In this document: piece after piece, positions 1 through 11,819 of the stretch | Layout of the letters: each line of letters opens with the position of its first letter | Position numbering within the stretch: the first letter of the stretch is position 1 | From: Astragalus membranaceus | Lineage: Eukaryota > Streptophyta > Magnoliopsida > Fabales > Fabaceae | Reading direction: 5' to 3' | Assembly: GCA_039519185.1 (NCBI GenBank) | Contig: CM076854.1 | Coordinates: 154,810,166 to 154,874,165, forward strand | Length of the DNA stretch: 64,000 nt | Translations under genes and position numbers: made by a program | Notes under the pieces: model-generated | Told to the model about the DNA's origin: nothing | The model's input: the letters and a program-made list of their open reading frames with translations, nothing else | The model's database searches: none

Positions 1-119
1 TAATATTTTCTTTAAATTAAGACTAGCTTGAGTATCATCGTGCAACCACTCTACCCACATTCTATGAAGGGTTGCAGATGACACGCTATCATTTGCTACA
101 AAAGCTAGATTAAAAATAC

Positions 120-240
120 ACCAAAAGTCTAATATACACTCTCTCTCTCTCTCTCTTTCTTTTTGACAATTTCTCTTTCTTTTTTTTGGCATCTCCCTCT
201 CCCCCCCCCCCTTCTCTTTTTTTTGACGTGTTTCTGTCAC
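120..240. repeat. Pyrimidine-rich simple sequence
   Basis: A (CT)n run near 138-157 is followed by T-rich and C-rich runs. It is low complexity, and reading frames across it have no protein-like composition. Confidence 0.8.
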
Positions 241-880
241 ACTTTTTCATTCTACAACTTCAAATTTTTAGGGCCTAGTGGAGGCAACAGGGGTGGCAAA
301 GAGACGGGGGCGGCGACCGCGGTAGTTGCAAAGTGGTCGGATTCACTTCAACTTTATCTTCTTCCTCTCGGATTTGCATATTCTATCATCTTATCTTTAT
401 CTCATTTCTTTTTGCTGGTTTTTGCTCCATTTTTAAGATTTGAATAACGTACTAGCTTTTTTTTAACTCTCTGCAAATTAAATTTTTTTGAGCATGGTGG
501 CGACGACGGGTAGAGGCAATGGTTGGCAGTGACGAGGGCGGCATGAGAGGGAGTTGCAACATGGCCTGATTTTCCTCTCTCACTGGCATAGTCTTTCATC
601 TTATCTTTATCTCATTTTCTTTTTGCTAATTTTTACTCCATTTTTTTAAAATTTGAATAAGATACTGAATTTTTTAAACTTTTTGCAACTTAAATTTCTT
701 GGGGTGTGGTGGTGGCCATTGGGAGCGGCGATGGGGAGCAGCAATCGCGATGATTGCAACTTCGCTGGATTCACTTTAACCGTATTTTTTCCTCTCTCAT
801 TTACATATTCCTCCGTCTAATTATCTTTATGTCATTTTCTTTTTCTTGAATTTTACTCCATCGTATTGCCTTTTTTTAAA
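235..880. repeat. Degenerate tandem repeat, about 210 bp x 3
   Basis: Three successive blocks share one order of motifs: a 'gcaacttaaatt'-like stretch, a G-rich block of gtggcggc-type sequence, 'ggattcactt' or a relative, then 'catcttatctttatctcatt' and 'tttttactcca'. The blocks begin near 253, 470 and 680, giving a period of roughly 208-215 bp. No coding potential is seen. The repeat is too diverged to assign to a known satellite by eye. Confidence 0.6.
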
Positions 881-1182
881 ACTTCCTGCGGCACAAATTT
901 TTTAAGCAACTTGAAATATAACATTTTTCATCAACTTTCACCGTTTTCTTTTATTAAATACAATTTTCAAAGTATTTATGGATTCATAGCAAATTATAAC
1001 AAATACAGTGTCTCCTGTGTGGATGTACTAGTTCTATTAAAAGAAATTATTTCAAACATATACTATTTTTCTATTTGAACTCAAAAGCAGAACATACATA
1101 TAAAAACATAAAACATAAGAATTAATTATTTTTACAAAAAAAAAAAATTTTCTCATTGGGATTCCAGCATAAAATAACAATT

Positions 1183-1248
1183 TATAATGTGTGTGTGTGT
1201 ATGTGTTGGTGTGTGCCTGCGTGCACGTGTGTGCGTACGTGTGTGGGG
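1183..1248. repeat. TG-rich microsatellite-like tract
   Basis: Interrupted (GT)n with GTGTGTGC variants over about 60 bp, in AT-rich DNA without a gene. Confidence 0.75.
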
Positions 1249-1379
1249 GCAAAATATAAAAAATAATTATATCTGCAATAAATAATATATAAAAAGTAAT
1301 TATATCTGCAATAGATAATATTTTTTTGTTAGAACTCAATAGCAAAATAATCTTTTAGAGAAAATAAAAAAATATAAAG

Positions 1380-2150
1380 ACAAAACTATAAAAATAATTA
1401 TCCCGGGAACGTACAATCGTATCTCATTAAGATCAAAATCAAAATTTTCATTTATAAAAAATAAAGACATTTAGAAAGGCAAGATCTAAAACAAATTATA
1501 TTAACAACAACATATAATGTTTTCCCATTTCGCTTAAAGACAATGAAATTATATGACAACAACTAATGCTTTACCACGGTGACTCAAAAGCTAAATAATT
1601 ATTTATTAAAAAAATACATTATAAAGACAAAATATATATAAAAAATAAATATTCTGATAACGTATAATAATGTTTCACGCCAGGATCAATTTAATATAAT
1701 TAAGTTATACTAACAACATGCAATGTTTTCCATTGGAACTCCAAAGAAAAGTATAAAAAATAATTATTTCGATAGCATATAATATTTTTCCAAAAAAATA
1801 TCATAAGTAATAAAACAATGTATACTCAACAACATTCAATGATTAATTAAAAGGGAAAAAGTATCAAAAGTAAAAATACAAACAATTTGTATGTCGGCAA
1901 TACTTAATGTTTCTCTATCAAATATCAAATGAAACTATATCCAACAACATGCAATAATTATTTTGGTAAAAAATGTAATAATTATAAGGGGAAGATATAG
2001 AAAATAATATGGTGAAAATACGTCATGTTTTCCCGTCGGGACATGAAAACAAAATATTCATATATAAAATACAAAGACATTTATGAAGAAATGTAAAGAA
2101 TAGTTATATCGACAACAATATAATATTTTCTCATTTAGATTGTTTAAAGA
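1380..2150. repeat. AT-rich degenerate satellite-like array, about 57-bp spacing
   Basis: A core resembling 'acaacatgcaatgttttcc' recurs near 1405, 1505, 1555, 1656, 1713, 1771, 1828, 1894, 1943, 2010 and 2111. The usual spacing is 50-67 bp. Units also share A-rich 'aaaaataattat' spacers. The array is highly diverged, and no open frame of note crosses it. Confidence 0.5.
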
Positions 2151-2254
2151 CAATTAAATTATCACTTCACCTCACTTGGGAAGCCTAGGTCTATATATCT
2201 CCTGGCAATACAATTGATGGGATCGACAAACCATTTCATATATAAAAAAAATAT

Positions 2255-2345
2255 CACTACAAGAATTTTGCTTATTACGGACTTTCCTACTAGTAAAAGT
2301 CTAGTTACCAACAAATGTGACCGTCGGTAATAAGTAAGAGATGGC
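2255..2345 (+). mobile_element. Orphan CACTA-type terminus
   Basis: CACTACAAGAATTTTGC starts at 2255 and matches the plant CACTA terminal inverted repeat format. It is followed by 'ttattacgg' and by 'cgtcggtaataag', which look like subterminal motifs. No matching inverted end was found downstream, so this is read as one end of a broken element. Confidence 0.5.
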
Positions 2346-2787
2346 TATCAAAGTAAGGGTTGGCAGTGGTGCTCTTTCCTGATCTCCCTTCTATGTCATA
2401 TATTCATGTGTTGTTTCTATCAAAGATAGGAAGGACTTTTGACGTTGGTAGATAGTATGCATAGTTACCCAGAAAAGAGTAAGAGAAAATAAATTTATAC
2501 ATTTTTATCTCTTTATAATTCTAATTTTTAGATGGACACAATATTTGAGAGTTGTATTTTTTGTCACGGTGAAAGTATTAATTTTGAGTTTTCCTCCCAC
2601 TGACAATTTTTTTTGGATTCGTCGTTGTCGGCAGTCAGAGTGACAAATATCACCCGTAAAGTCACACACGCAAAGTGAAGTTCTGAGTTCGAATCCAAAT
2701 ATTCATAAAATCCAGTCTAATACTAATTAACAACTCGTTGTGCTAGGCTTTACAAGTATTTTGTGTAACTTTAATACACAAGTTATG

Positions 2788-2827
<40 letters not shown>

Positions 2828-3092
2828 AATTTTCTGTTTTTTAAAAAAAAGCATGTTACTAAATTATAAATGTTTTTTAAGTCTTACCTCTCTAGTGAAG
2901 GCAAAATTAGATTTTTTTTTCCTTCCAATTTAAACATTAATCAAGAAACCTTTAAATGCTCGAACACTAAAACGCCCCATGCGGCTGAAATTCTATTCAG
3001 TGCTCACGAAAGAATCAAGCTACAAACAAATAATGATACTCCAAAACAGCATGCAAATGAGTAAACACACAAATGTCCAACCAAACTACTGT
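2346..3092. other. AT-rich intergenic stretch with (AT)n microsatellite
   Basis: No supported gene. A (TA)n run of about 36 bp lies at 2789-2825. Short open frames here show no recognisable domain. Confidence 0.7.
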
Positions 3093-3095
3093 TCT

Positions 3096-3385
3096 CACTA
3101 CTAGAATTTTCGTCATTTCCTGTGGAATTTCCTGCGGAAATTGACTAAAAATTCGCAGGAAACGGGTTTCCTGCGGAATTTTCAGCGGATTATGGTTCTC
3201 AGTTATTTCGTTCGTGGATAATTGTTTCCTGCGGATTTCTGAATCGGCAGGAAAATTCCGCAGGATATTCCTCAGGAAATTCTGCAGGAAGTCCGCAGGA
3301 AATATCCGCAGGAAGTTCCGCAGGATTCCCGCAGGAAATTTCGCAGGAAATTGGAATTTTCCGCCGGAAATTCCGCAGGAAAGGC
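3096..3385. repeat. CACTA-1 left TIR and subterminal repeat array
   Basis: At least ten copies of a tcctgcggaa / ttccgcagga motif lie in direct and inverted orientation just inside the terminus. In En/Spm such arrays bind the TNPA-type protein. The same motif reappears at the right end (9863-10020), though with fewer and more degenerate copies. Confidence 0.85.
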
Positions 3386-3509
3386 TAAAAACAGCAACAA
3401 AGCTTCACAATTTATAAGCTAAAAACAGACAATTTATAAGATCCAGCCCCACAATTTATAAGCTTCACAAGCTACTAAAATAAATAAACAGCAACAAAGC
3501 TTAAATGAA

Positions 3510-3515
3510 CACCAG

Positions 3516-3560
<45 letters not shown>
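3510..3560. repeat. (AT)n microsatellite inside CACTA-1
   Basis: About 45 bp of uninterrupted TA dinucleotides, 3' of the TNPA-like gene. Confidence 0.9.
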
Positions 3561-3563
<3 letters not shown>

Positions 3564-3759
3564 AATTACTCAATATGAAACTGTCTTGTACAAAACAGGA
3601 TATATCAACAGGCCATATAGTGTGATGGTTACATGCCAAAGACCCTAAAGCTTAAAATTACAAGTTCACTTAATTGCTACTGCTGCTAATTTTTTTATGA
3701 TTCATCATCCATGTTGAGTGCTATACTAGAAATCTCTCTCCTTCCCTCTACAAATCATA

Positions 3760-6525
3760 CTATATCTGGTCACTAACTTCATCACTATCTTCAACAACCT
3801 CATCACTGTCTTCAACCTCATCACTATCTTCATATGGGGGCGATGAAAGTGGACGAGAAGAAGATGCGGCAAACCCAAGATGCCGCATTAATGCTGCTAC
3901 CTCTGTTCTCATTTCTGATTTGATGTCTTCTTTCATTTTTAATTTCTCATCTTCTTGTCTCTGTAGGGATGCATTTAACTGCTGAACCATACTCCTCAAA
4001 GAGGCGATTTCTTCTGAATTATCCGCTGAATTGCGTGAAGTGGGCAGCATGGTTTCACTAATCGATCCAAGGCCAAAAATCTTGTGGCCCTTCTTCACTC
4101 CCACTGTTTCTATCCATAATTCAAAATCAGATGGCATATGACCCTGAGGTTGACTGTCAGCCTCATTCTCACCCAAAGAACATGCTGGAATTTGAGAAGC
4201 TAACTCTTGCTTTTTTTGTTCAAATTTATCCTGAAAAATATGATAACAGTGACATTCAAAACAACTACATAATTGAAAGCAGAAACAAAATGTTGGTAAA
4301 CAAATATTTATTGTATATGTCTATAACAATTCTGTCCCAATATGGCAGTTTGCTTTCTTAACAATTCTGACTTTAAAGTTTTGTCACAGTTTGCACAGTA
4401 CCTAACAGAATATAGGTTCACAGTTTGCACAGTACCTAACAATTCTGACTTTAAAGTTCTTTCAGTTTGCATCATTCTTTGTTTCACACTATGATTTGTA
4501 TTGATTAACTACTGCATAAATTCACTACTACTGTGTGAAGCTGAATATCGTGAACAAGTCCTTCAGGAAACTCTAAAACAAGTGCAACTGCGAAAAGTGA
4601 GTTGTATTGATTAACTACTGCATAAATTCACTACTACTGTTTTTCTTAACTACTGCATAAATTCACTAATACTCAATTAGCTTTTGCTCTAAGGACAATG
4701 AATTAATGAATAAGGCATTTAACATGTAATATTTGTATAATGTTTTTCTTAATTATCTCTGTCCAACATTCAGTAAGCAAGTGAGCCGGCGTACAAGAGT
4801 ATTGGTTGTATCAGATTGGACAAGAAGATTTGTATTTGGAAGAGATTCTAGTCGTATCAAAAAAGAGGACTTACATAAGCAGCTTTCGCATGAACACCCA
4901 CCCAACTTTTATCCTTTTTCACATGAGTGCGAAAATAAAAATCTACCAACGACGGTTCTGTCCCTTTTTCTTGCTTCTGCAATTCAGTTGATAAAAAAAA
5001 TTATTATCATTTATTTTGAAAACTAAATTATAGTATAAAGAAACATTTTAATAATACCATTCTCTTCCAATGCAAACGATGAGGAATTGATCCACCAGTA
5101 TGAAGTGAAGCACCGTCCAAAGACTCTCGGTTTCTTCGATTTGTTGTAGATTTCTTTTTAAATCCTGAAGACCTCCAATAAACCTTCAATTGGCCCCACA
5201 CATTATCTCCCATCCAAGTTGGTTTTTGATCTAAGTCTTTACGAGCGTCTTGCATTAATTGGGACATCTTAGCTGCCCCTCTCTTCTCAAAGTTACGCCT
5301 CACAATGTCCTTATATTCAGGTGGCCATGTAAACTTTTTCTATATTATAAGCACAACAACAAGTATAAATATGGGGAACCATTTAACAATTCATTTTGAT
5401 ATAGCTATTTTTTATTTATGTTGTTGTAAGTGTTGATTTGTAAAAGCTACTGGGGTTGTCACAGAAACAGCTTGGGCAGGTGCTGCTTAGCTTACAATCT
5501 TATGCTTTACATGTTGGCAAGCCATGTAAGTAAATCAGAAACTACATTTTCTTCATTGAACGTCAAGAAGCATGTATTGCTACTAATATTGAGTGTGTCA
5601 AGGGAAATACCTGAAAATATTTAAACCATGTATCTCGTGTATCCTTTGAAACCTTCTTCCATGATGGCTTTCCCTCCTCCAAGTGGGTACGTATAATTGA
5701 AGCAATCTCCGAAACTACCAATTTGTGTTTGTCAAACCTATGTAAAACAATAAGAAAAAGTGATTAATAAAAAACATAATGAGAGCTATCATAAGCTAAT
5801 AAAACAATAACTTACCCATCCCCTTCTGGGAGTATCGGGATTTTATTTCCATCATCTTCTCCACTAACATGACTAGATGATGAATGAACTACATTTCCCA
5901 TTGGATATTGGGTAGATCGAGGTTGGGGTTGAGCTTTAGGTGGATGTGGAGGTTGAGATTGGGTAGATTGAGGTTGGGGTTGAGGTATGGATTGAGTGGA
6001 TTGAGGTTGAGGTTGATGTAGAGATTGTTTGGATCGAGATTTGGGTTGAGGTAAAGATTGTGTGGATTGAAGAGGAGGTTGGGGTTGAGGTATGGATTGA
6101 GTGGATCGAGGTTGAGGTTGATGTAGAGATTGTTTGGATCGAGATTTGGGTTGAGGCATAGATTGTGTGGATTGAAGAGGAGGTTTGGGTTGAGGCATAG
6201 GTTGTGTGGATTGAAGAGGAGGTTGGGGTTGAGGTATGGATTGAGTGGATCGAGGTTGAGGTTGATGTAGAGATTGTTTGGATCGAGATTTGGGTTGAGG
6301 CATAGGTTGTGTGGATTGAATAGGAGGTTGGGGTTGATGTAAGGATTGAGGTTGGATGAACTGGGGTTGAGGTGGGGGTTGATGTTGATTGGGTTTGGCT
6401 TGAGTGACTTGGTTGGTATAGGCTTGGAGGGTTTCTGAGGGAATTATACATGGTATATGCCTTTGTGTGGATCTCTTCTTTTTCAAATTTTTAATTGGCT
6501 GCATAGACTTCTTGTTATCCTTCAT
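3760..6525 (-). CDS. CACTA Transposase_24 / TNPA-like protein, five exons
   Basis: Best model, complement(join(3760..4230, 4875..4976, 5058..5339, 5611..5737, 5816..6525)), gives 563 aa. Every junction is GT-AG and all phases agree. Residues 1-236 carry a basic start (NLKKKRS) and a Pro/Gln/Ser-rich repeat region. Exons 2-5 match the plant Transposase_24 family (PF03004): FDKHKLVVSEI, KKFTWPPEY, KPTWMGDNVW, HTGGSIPHR, FYFRTHVKKD and IFGLGSISE. The last exon ends in a short coiled-coil and an acidic tail. I chose the ATG at 6525 because the upstream in-frame Met (6603) lies in a hydrophobic stretch ending in a good 3' splice site (cttctgcag). TNPA-class proteins bind subterminal repeats and help transposition. 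The gene appears intact. Confidence 0.82.
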
Positions 6526-7110
6526 GGCCAAATCCACTGCAGAAGACACAAATATTAAGATCAAATAGAGAAAAAGACACAACGAAAAAGCTGAAAAAGA
6601 CAAAGATCAAAGCAAAAAAATCATGTCCTAACATTAGGAAAATGAAGACCATATAATAATAACCTAAGGCTGATTTTTTCCATCATAATTTCCACCACTG
6701 CCCACCATGATAGCTTTATCTCTCCTGCAGTCTGTAACACCTAAGTGGAAATTATAGAGTAAATTGCTAGGACTATAGACACTCAGAATCAGCATGGAAA
6801 CAACGAAATGAAAAGAATTCAAATGAACCCAAGACATGAAGAAGCCATGCAGGAAGTTTGTGTTGGCCAAAACACTACTGCTCGGACACAGTATGTTGCA
6901 GCAAAAAAGGAACATAACTCATAACTCAATCTATATATTTAAGAATCTAAGTCATAAATAATAACAATACAAAACTAGTCATGGAAGAAATTAGATTTAT
7001 CCAGGTTTGCAAAACATGTCCATGATGTAATTTTTCAATAGACGATGGCAAACAACAGAAATCTCCCGTGCTCTGCAATGAAGGACCGAAAGGAGTTCAA
7101 CACTCTGATC
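6526..7110. other. Spacer between the two CACTA-1 genes
   Basis: No supported coding sequence. It probably holds the TNPA-like promoter and leader and the site where the TNP2 3' part was lost. No DUF4218-type exon, which usually follows TNP2, could be found here. Confidence 0.5.
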
Positions 7111-8790
7111 TCAATGAACATTGGAAAATAATAGATTGTGTCTCCAATATGGCAAATCCCAAAATATGCTTCTTTTAGTCCAATTATGTGAAATCCCATG
7201 GCCTGGAACATTGCACAACCCTACTTCGGTTACCTTGGGAATATCAGAAACCCTCTCCCACACTTGCTCACCACTTAACCTAGGAGGAGGCTCATTTCTC
7301 TCAATTCTCCTTTTGAAAAATGCATCCTTGTTTCTTCTGAAAGCATGATTATGAGGTAAAAACTGACGGTGGCAATCAAACCAAGACGTTTTTCTTCCAT
7401 GTTTCAATCTAAAAGCCTTTGATTTTTCCATGCATACTGGACACGCTAATTTTCCTGCAGTACTCCACCCAGACAGCATACCGTAAGCAGGAAAATCATT
7501 TATGGTCCACAACAGTGCAGCTCTTAATAGAAAATTTTGCTTCTTAGAGGCATCATATGTTACTACACCACTCCACAATTCTTGCAACTCGTCTATTAAT
7601 GGCTGCAAATATACATCAATTTTACCTTTGGGACTGTGTGGACCTGGAATGATTAAGCTCAAGAACATATAAGGGGTCATCATACATAGCTCGGGAGGTA
7701 GGTTATACGGCGTGACAATAACTGGCCAGCAAGAATATGATTTCTTTGACTGGCTAAAAGGATTGAAGCCATCAGCACACAACCCAAGTCTTACATTTCG
7801 AGGTTCTGAGGCAAATTCAGGATATACTTGGTCAAAGTATTTCCAAGCTTCACCATCCGAAGGATGACACAACACACCTTCCTCTCGACGATTCTCATAG
7901 TGCCACCTCATTTGCTCTGCAGATCTCACAGAAGCATAAAGTCTTTGTAGTCGAGGGATAAGAGGCAAGTAATGCAATCTCTTACGGGGTACACTTTTAG
8001 AGTTTCTCTTCTGTTTTGTAAGTGTTTTATACCGGGGTTCATTACAAAACTTGCACTTCTTCAAAGTTGCGTCATCTTTGTAATACAACATACACCCTCC
8101 AACACAACAATCTATCATCATCTTGGATAAACCGAGCCCTCCTACAAGCTTCTTTGTATCACGGAAATTGGAGGGAATGACATTCTCGGGATGGTTCGTC
8201 TCCTTCATTAACGCCGCAATGTCGTTGAAACAAGCCTGTGACATGTTGTGTTTCGATTTTAAACTCAGCATTCTAACTGCAATAGAAAACTCTGATGCAT
8301 TTTGACATCCTGGCCATAATGGTCGGTGGACTGAGTTCAACATTTCATAAAATTTGGCAGCTTCCATATTTGGAGGTTCCTCATCATTTTGTACAAAATG
8401 TTGCTCACGATTAAGACCGGCGGCATCAAACACCATGTCCTCATATCTATTTACATGCTCATGACCCCATTGTTGATTGCTGCTACTAGGCATATCCGTA
8501 TCAATATCAACATTACTATGAGAGACTTTCTCCCCATGGGATGTCCAAGTCCAATATCCCGGTTTAAACCCCTTTCTAAAAATGTGAACATTTACAACAT
8601 CTGGGGTAAAGTGCCTCTCGTTTTTACATCGCGTACACGGACACCGTATTACTCCTTCATCCAAATACTTTTTTTGCTGACAAGCAAAACTAATAAATTC
8701 TTCTACTCCTTTTAAAAATTCAGTTGTATATCCCCTTCGACCCAGAAGAAGCCTATTATACATCCATGTACGATGTGCAGGCACTTCCAT
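7111..8790 (-). pseudogene. CACTA TNP2-type transposase, C-terminally truncated
   Basis: A 559-codon open frame runs from the Met at 8790 (MEVPAHRTWMYNRLL). Residues about 8-90 match the transposase-associated domain (CPCTRCKN, GYWTWTSHGE). Residues about 250-530 match TNP2 (PF02992): CKFCNEPRYK, LYASVRSAEQMRWH, VRLGLCADGFNPFSQ, YMFLSLIIPGP, CPVCMEKSKA and a C/H cluster ending FLPHNHAFRR. The frame stops at WRHNLLFSNVH, where intact relatives continue through a conserved HNLDVMHIE-like block into DUF4218. The C-terminal third, with the last catalytic acidic residue expected for this DDE family, is therefore missing. The ORF upstream of 8790 is a poor match and probably leader. Confidence 0.88.
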
Positions 8791-9129
8791 CTCTTTTATT
8801 ACAACAACCACTAACAATACTGCATAAGGCAAAATGTGCATAACAGAACACAACAGATCCAAACATGTCACTGGTTATACACAACTCAGAAACAATTAAA
8901 GAAACATGCACAACAGTAAGCAACTGTTTTCTCAGCAATTAAAGCAGTAATTAACTCAGTAATTAACTCAGATTCAACAAACATTTAAGCAACAAACATT
9001 TCTCAGCAAAATGTATCCTACAGCACATAAAATTAAAGCAAAAAAATAAGGAAAGAACTAACATAAATAAAGCAAAAAAATAAGCACAGATCGCAAGAGA
9101 TGAGAGCACGGATTTAGGGTTACCTTCAC

Positions 9130-9560
9130 AGAAGAAGATGAAATCAGGAGCGAGAGCACGAACAAGGACGAAGACGAGCACGGACCAGAATGAAGACGAG
9201 CACGAACTAGAACGAAGACGATGAAGCTTCAATTTCACGATCGGTTGAAGAAGACGGAGCACGAACCAGAACGAAGACGACGAACCAGAACGAAGATGGA
9301 GCGCGAGGCGAGTGTGACGGTTCACATCGTTGAAGCTTCAATTTCACGATCGGTGGAAGAAGACGATGAGAGGAACGAAGAAGATTTAGGGTTTTTTTCT
9401 CTGATCGAAGAAGACGAAGAGACGATCGGTGAGTGAGACGAAGATTGAAGACGAAGAGACGATCGGTGAGCGCAAACGAAGTGAAGAGTGAAGATCGAAG
9501 CTTCAACGAGAGTGAGTGAGTGAGAGTGAAGATCGAAGCTTGCGTCTGAGAAGCAAGAAA
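9130..9560. repeat. Duplicated purine-rich leader in CACTA-1
   Basis: The block 'gaagcttcaatttcacgatc' followed by 'ggttgaagaagacg' at about 9222-9255 recurs at about 9331-9366. Related 'gaagacgaagagacgatcgg' units repeat near 9408 and 9448. It lies upstream of the minus-strand TNP2 gene, so promoter or leader DNA is likely. Open frames on both strands are composition artefacts. Confidence 0.65.
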
Positions 9561-9860
9561 ACCCTCACCAAATTAATAAAAATTAATAATTAGGCTTTTT
9601 AAATTTAAATCCTAATAAAAAGCCTAATAAAAAGCCAAATTAATAATTATCGAGTGAGAGTTAATTTGGTGAGGGTTTTTTTAAAATTATAATATCAGTT
9701 TTAAAAATTTTAAATTTTAAAAAAATTTTAAAATTTTAAAATTTAAATTTAAAAAGCCTAATTAGTCAAAAAAAAGTTTTAAAAACAAATATTTAAAAAT
9801 TTTAAAAAATTTTAAAAAGAATAATTAGTCAAAAAAAGTTTTAAAAAAAAAAGATTTAGA
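9560..9860. other. AT-rich spacer, nothing recognised
   Basis: Very AT-rich DNA with aaaatttt palindromic stretches between the leader repeats and the right subterminal array. No gene. Confidence 0.7.
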
Positions 9861-10042
9861 AATTTCCTGCGAACTAAAGTTCTTAAGAAAATCCGCAGGA
9901 AAATCAAAAATTACCTGCCAACTCAAATGCCCAGCAAATATTTTGCATATTTACAAAATTGGTAGGAAATTTCTCAGATATTACCTGTGGAAATTTTCCG
10001 CAGGAAATTCCGCAGGTAATACCGAGATTTGTAATAGTGTCT

Positions 10043-11100
10043 ACCAAAGGTACAATGAAAGCTTCAAAATTAACAAAAGGGTCCCTGTACGATTTTACAA
10101 AATTCTCCAAAACAGCATGCAGAAGTGAATTCAGGAGTGAGTTGAATAATATATGGTCCGGGAAGAAGAAGGGGGGGGGGGGGTACCCTGTCCTTTCCAT
10201 TGCGTTGTTGATGGACCTAAGACAAAAACTTGCATGCATGTGTATGTCTATGTCTGTCATATCATGCGCAAACACCTCCCTTTTCTTCCGCCTTTTCTTT
10301 CTATTTCTCGCTGAGTATCTGAGAGAGAGAGATCAGATCAGCATCTTCTTTCTTCTCTCCTCTTCCATTTCGAGCCAAACATGCCCGTTGAATTGTCAAT
10401 ATTAGACATTAGTGCAACAGCAGAATGCATGCATGCATGCATGCAACCCCGCTAGCTGCGTGCAGAAACTATCAACTTATCGTCTACGTTTCAATTTCAG
10501 CGCACTTTTCGGTAATGAGTGGAGATTTGGTAAACGCGTCTGGCCTAGATTCATGCTATAAAGTGATTCACGAAATTAACCATTGGGTTTTTGCAGTCTC
10601 TGTATATAGTTCAGTTTTAAACAACACTTCGTGTTATTGTTGAAGTTAAAACTGGTACAACTTTTTTGGCATTATATATATATACCAGTCAACCATTACG
10701 TTCAAGTGTTCAACATTTTTCGTGTATGATATATGAGTGTCAAATTGTGGATTCAGGAAACAGTAATTGTCGGCTGTCATCCTACATGGCTCACAGATCA
10801 GCGTACCAAATTAAGGACGTTCGCACATGAGGCCTGTTTTTGTTGTAACGTTTATATGGGCTCAATATATATTGGTGGGCCATCATATTTCAAGGAATGC
10901 TGCCAATTTTGTCGTTACGCTCACGAATGTTGTAACGATGGTTAGCTCAATTGCAAATTGCAAGTAATAATTCGTGGCAACACGTACTGATATATTGATA
11001 TTGAAGCTCAATTTTACAGTACAATGGAAGCAATCTGTTACGGTAACCAGTAAAAGACCTAAACTGATATTTACACCCCCTATAAGGTTTAATAACCAAA
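10043..11100. other. Intergenic region with G-run and RY repeat
   Basis: No supported gene. A run of about 12 G lies near 10171-10183, a GA run near 10321-10331, and a (GCAT)n / CATGCA repeat at about 10424-10445. The CATGCA motif equals the plant RY element, but as a simple repeat it is no evidence of a promoter. Confidence 0.6.
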
Positions 11101-11450
11101 TCGGTCCATATCCAGAAAATCTAGTCCAGTTAATCAACAGTACAAATGCCTCTGTAAGATCTAACGGCTCAGGGTCGACAAAACAAACATCACACAAACT
11201 CTATAAATACCACACTCAATGCTCATAAATGTAAGCAATTTCTAATACAAAACACTGACTCACTCTGATACTGACTTTAGCATCGGAGTATCATTGCAGG
11301 TACAACATCGTCATCTCAAAGATCGAACATCGGCATCTCAAGGTCGAATATCGCAGATCAAGGACAACTCCTACCAACTGTTTCAGACAACCCACTAAGG
11401 TCGGAAGCACGATACAGAACACAATGTAAGAAGAAGAAGAAGAAATGCTC
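11100..11450 (+). repeat. LTR-like promoter/leader fragment
   Basis: CTATAAATA near 11201 is followed at 11265-11310 by 'ctgactttagcatcggagta' and 'tcattgcaggtac'. This text is typical of the transcription start and U5 side of many plant LTR retrotransposons. No paired LTR, PBS or internal coding region is visible, so it is taken as a fragment. Confidence 0.4.
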
Positions 11451-11819
11451 AGATAGAAGAGAGAGAATTACAGTTAGAAGAGAGTGAAATGTTCAGACAC
11501 CATTCAACAAACTTCCACTCACTCTCACACACAATTAAGTAGTGTATACCCTTAGGCGAGTACTTGGCACACGCGCCCGTGAGCCTACTCGCGTGGCTCC
11601 AGCATTTGGTGCCCTTGTGCTGGCGCCCACTTGCTCGTTCACTGCTTCCTTGTTGCCATTCTCTTTTGGCGTCGAGACCCGGACGCCACATTCATTACAT
11701 ATGTTTAGAAAATATTCAAAAATCCAACACTTAAATATAAAAATAAACAAATTCGTTAAAAACAATATATTAAAATAAACAAACCCGTTATAAAGCATAT
11801 TAAAATTGTAAATATTACC

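Larger units (their letters stand above)
3096..10039 (-). mobile_element. CACTA element 1, complete ends, 6.9 kb
   Basis: The left end reads CACTACTAGAATTTTCG and the right end is the reverse complement of CACTATTACAAATCTCG. A 3-bp target duplication TCT flanks the ends (3093-3095 and 10040-10042), as expected for CACTA (En/Spm) elements. Subterminal arrays of a 'tttcctgcggaa' motif in both orientations fill about 3115-3385 and 9860-10020. Both genes are on the minus strand: TNP2-type transposase (truncated), then a Transposase_24/TNPA-like gene. Because TNP2 is truncated, the copy is probably non-autonomous. Confidence 0.93.

Noticed and set aside
163..447. Open frame of 94 codons
   Set aside because: Runs through CT/T simple sequence and a degenerate repeat; no domain or codon signal.
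5936..6451. Ser/Thr/Pro-rich minus-strand frame
   Set aside because: Shadow of the Pro/Gln-rich repeats of the CACTA-1 TNPA-like exon 1 in another frame.
6664..6915. Minus-strand frame as an extra TNP2 exon
   Set aside because: No similarity to DUF4218 or the TNP2 C-terminus; more likely spacer or TNPA leader.
9207..9506. Arg/Ser-rich frames on both strands
   Set aside because: Purine-rich duplicated leader; composition-driven on both strands.
10424..10445. CATGCA repeats as RY promoter elements
   Set aside because: They form a simple (GCAT)n repeat with no gene nearby.
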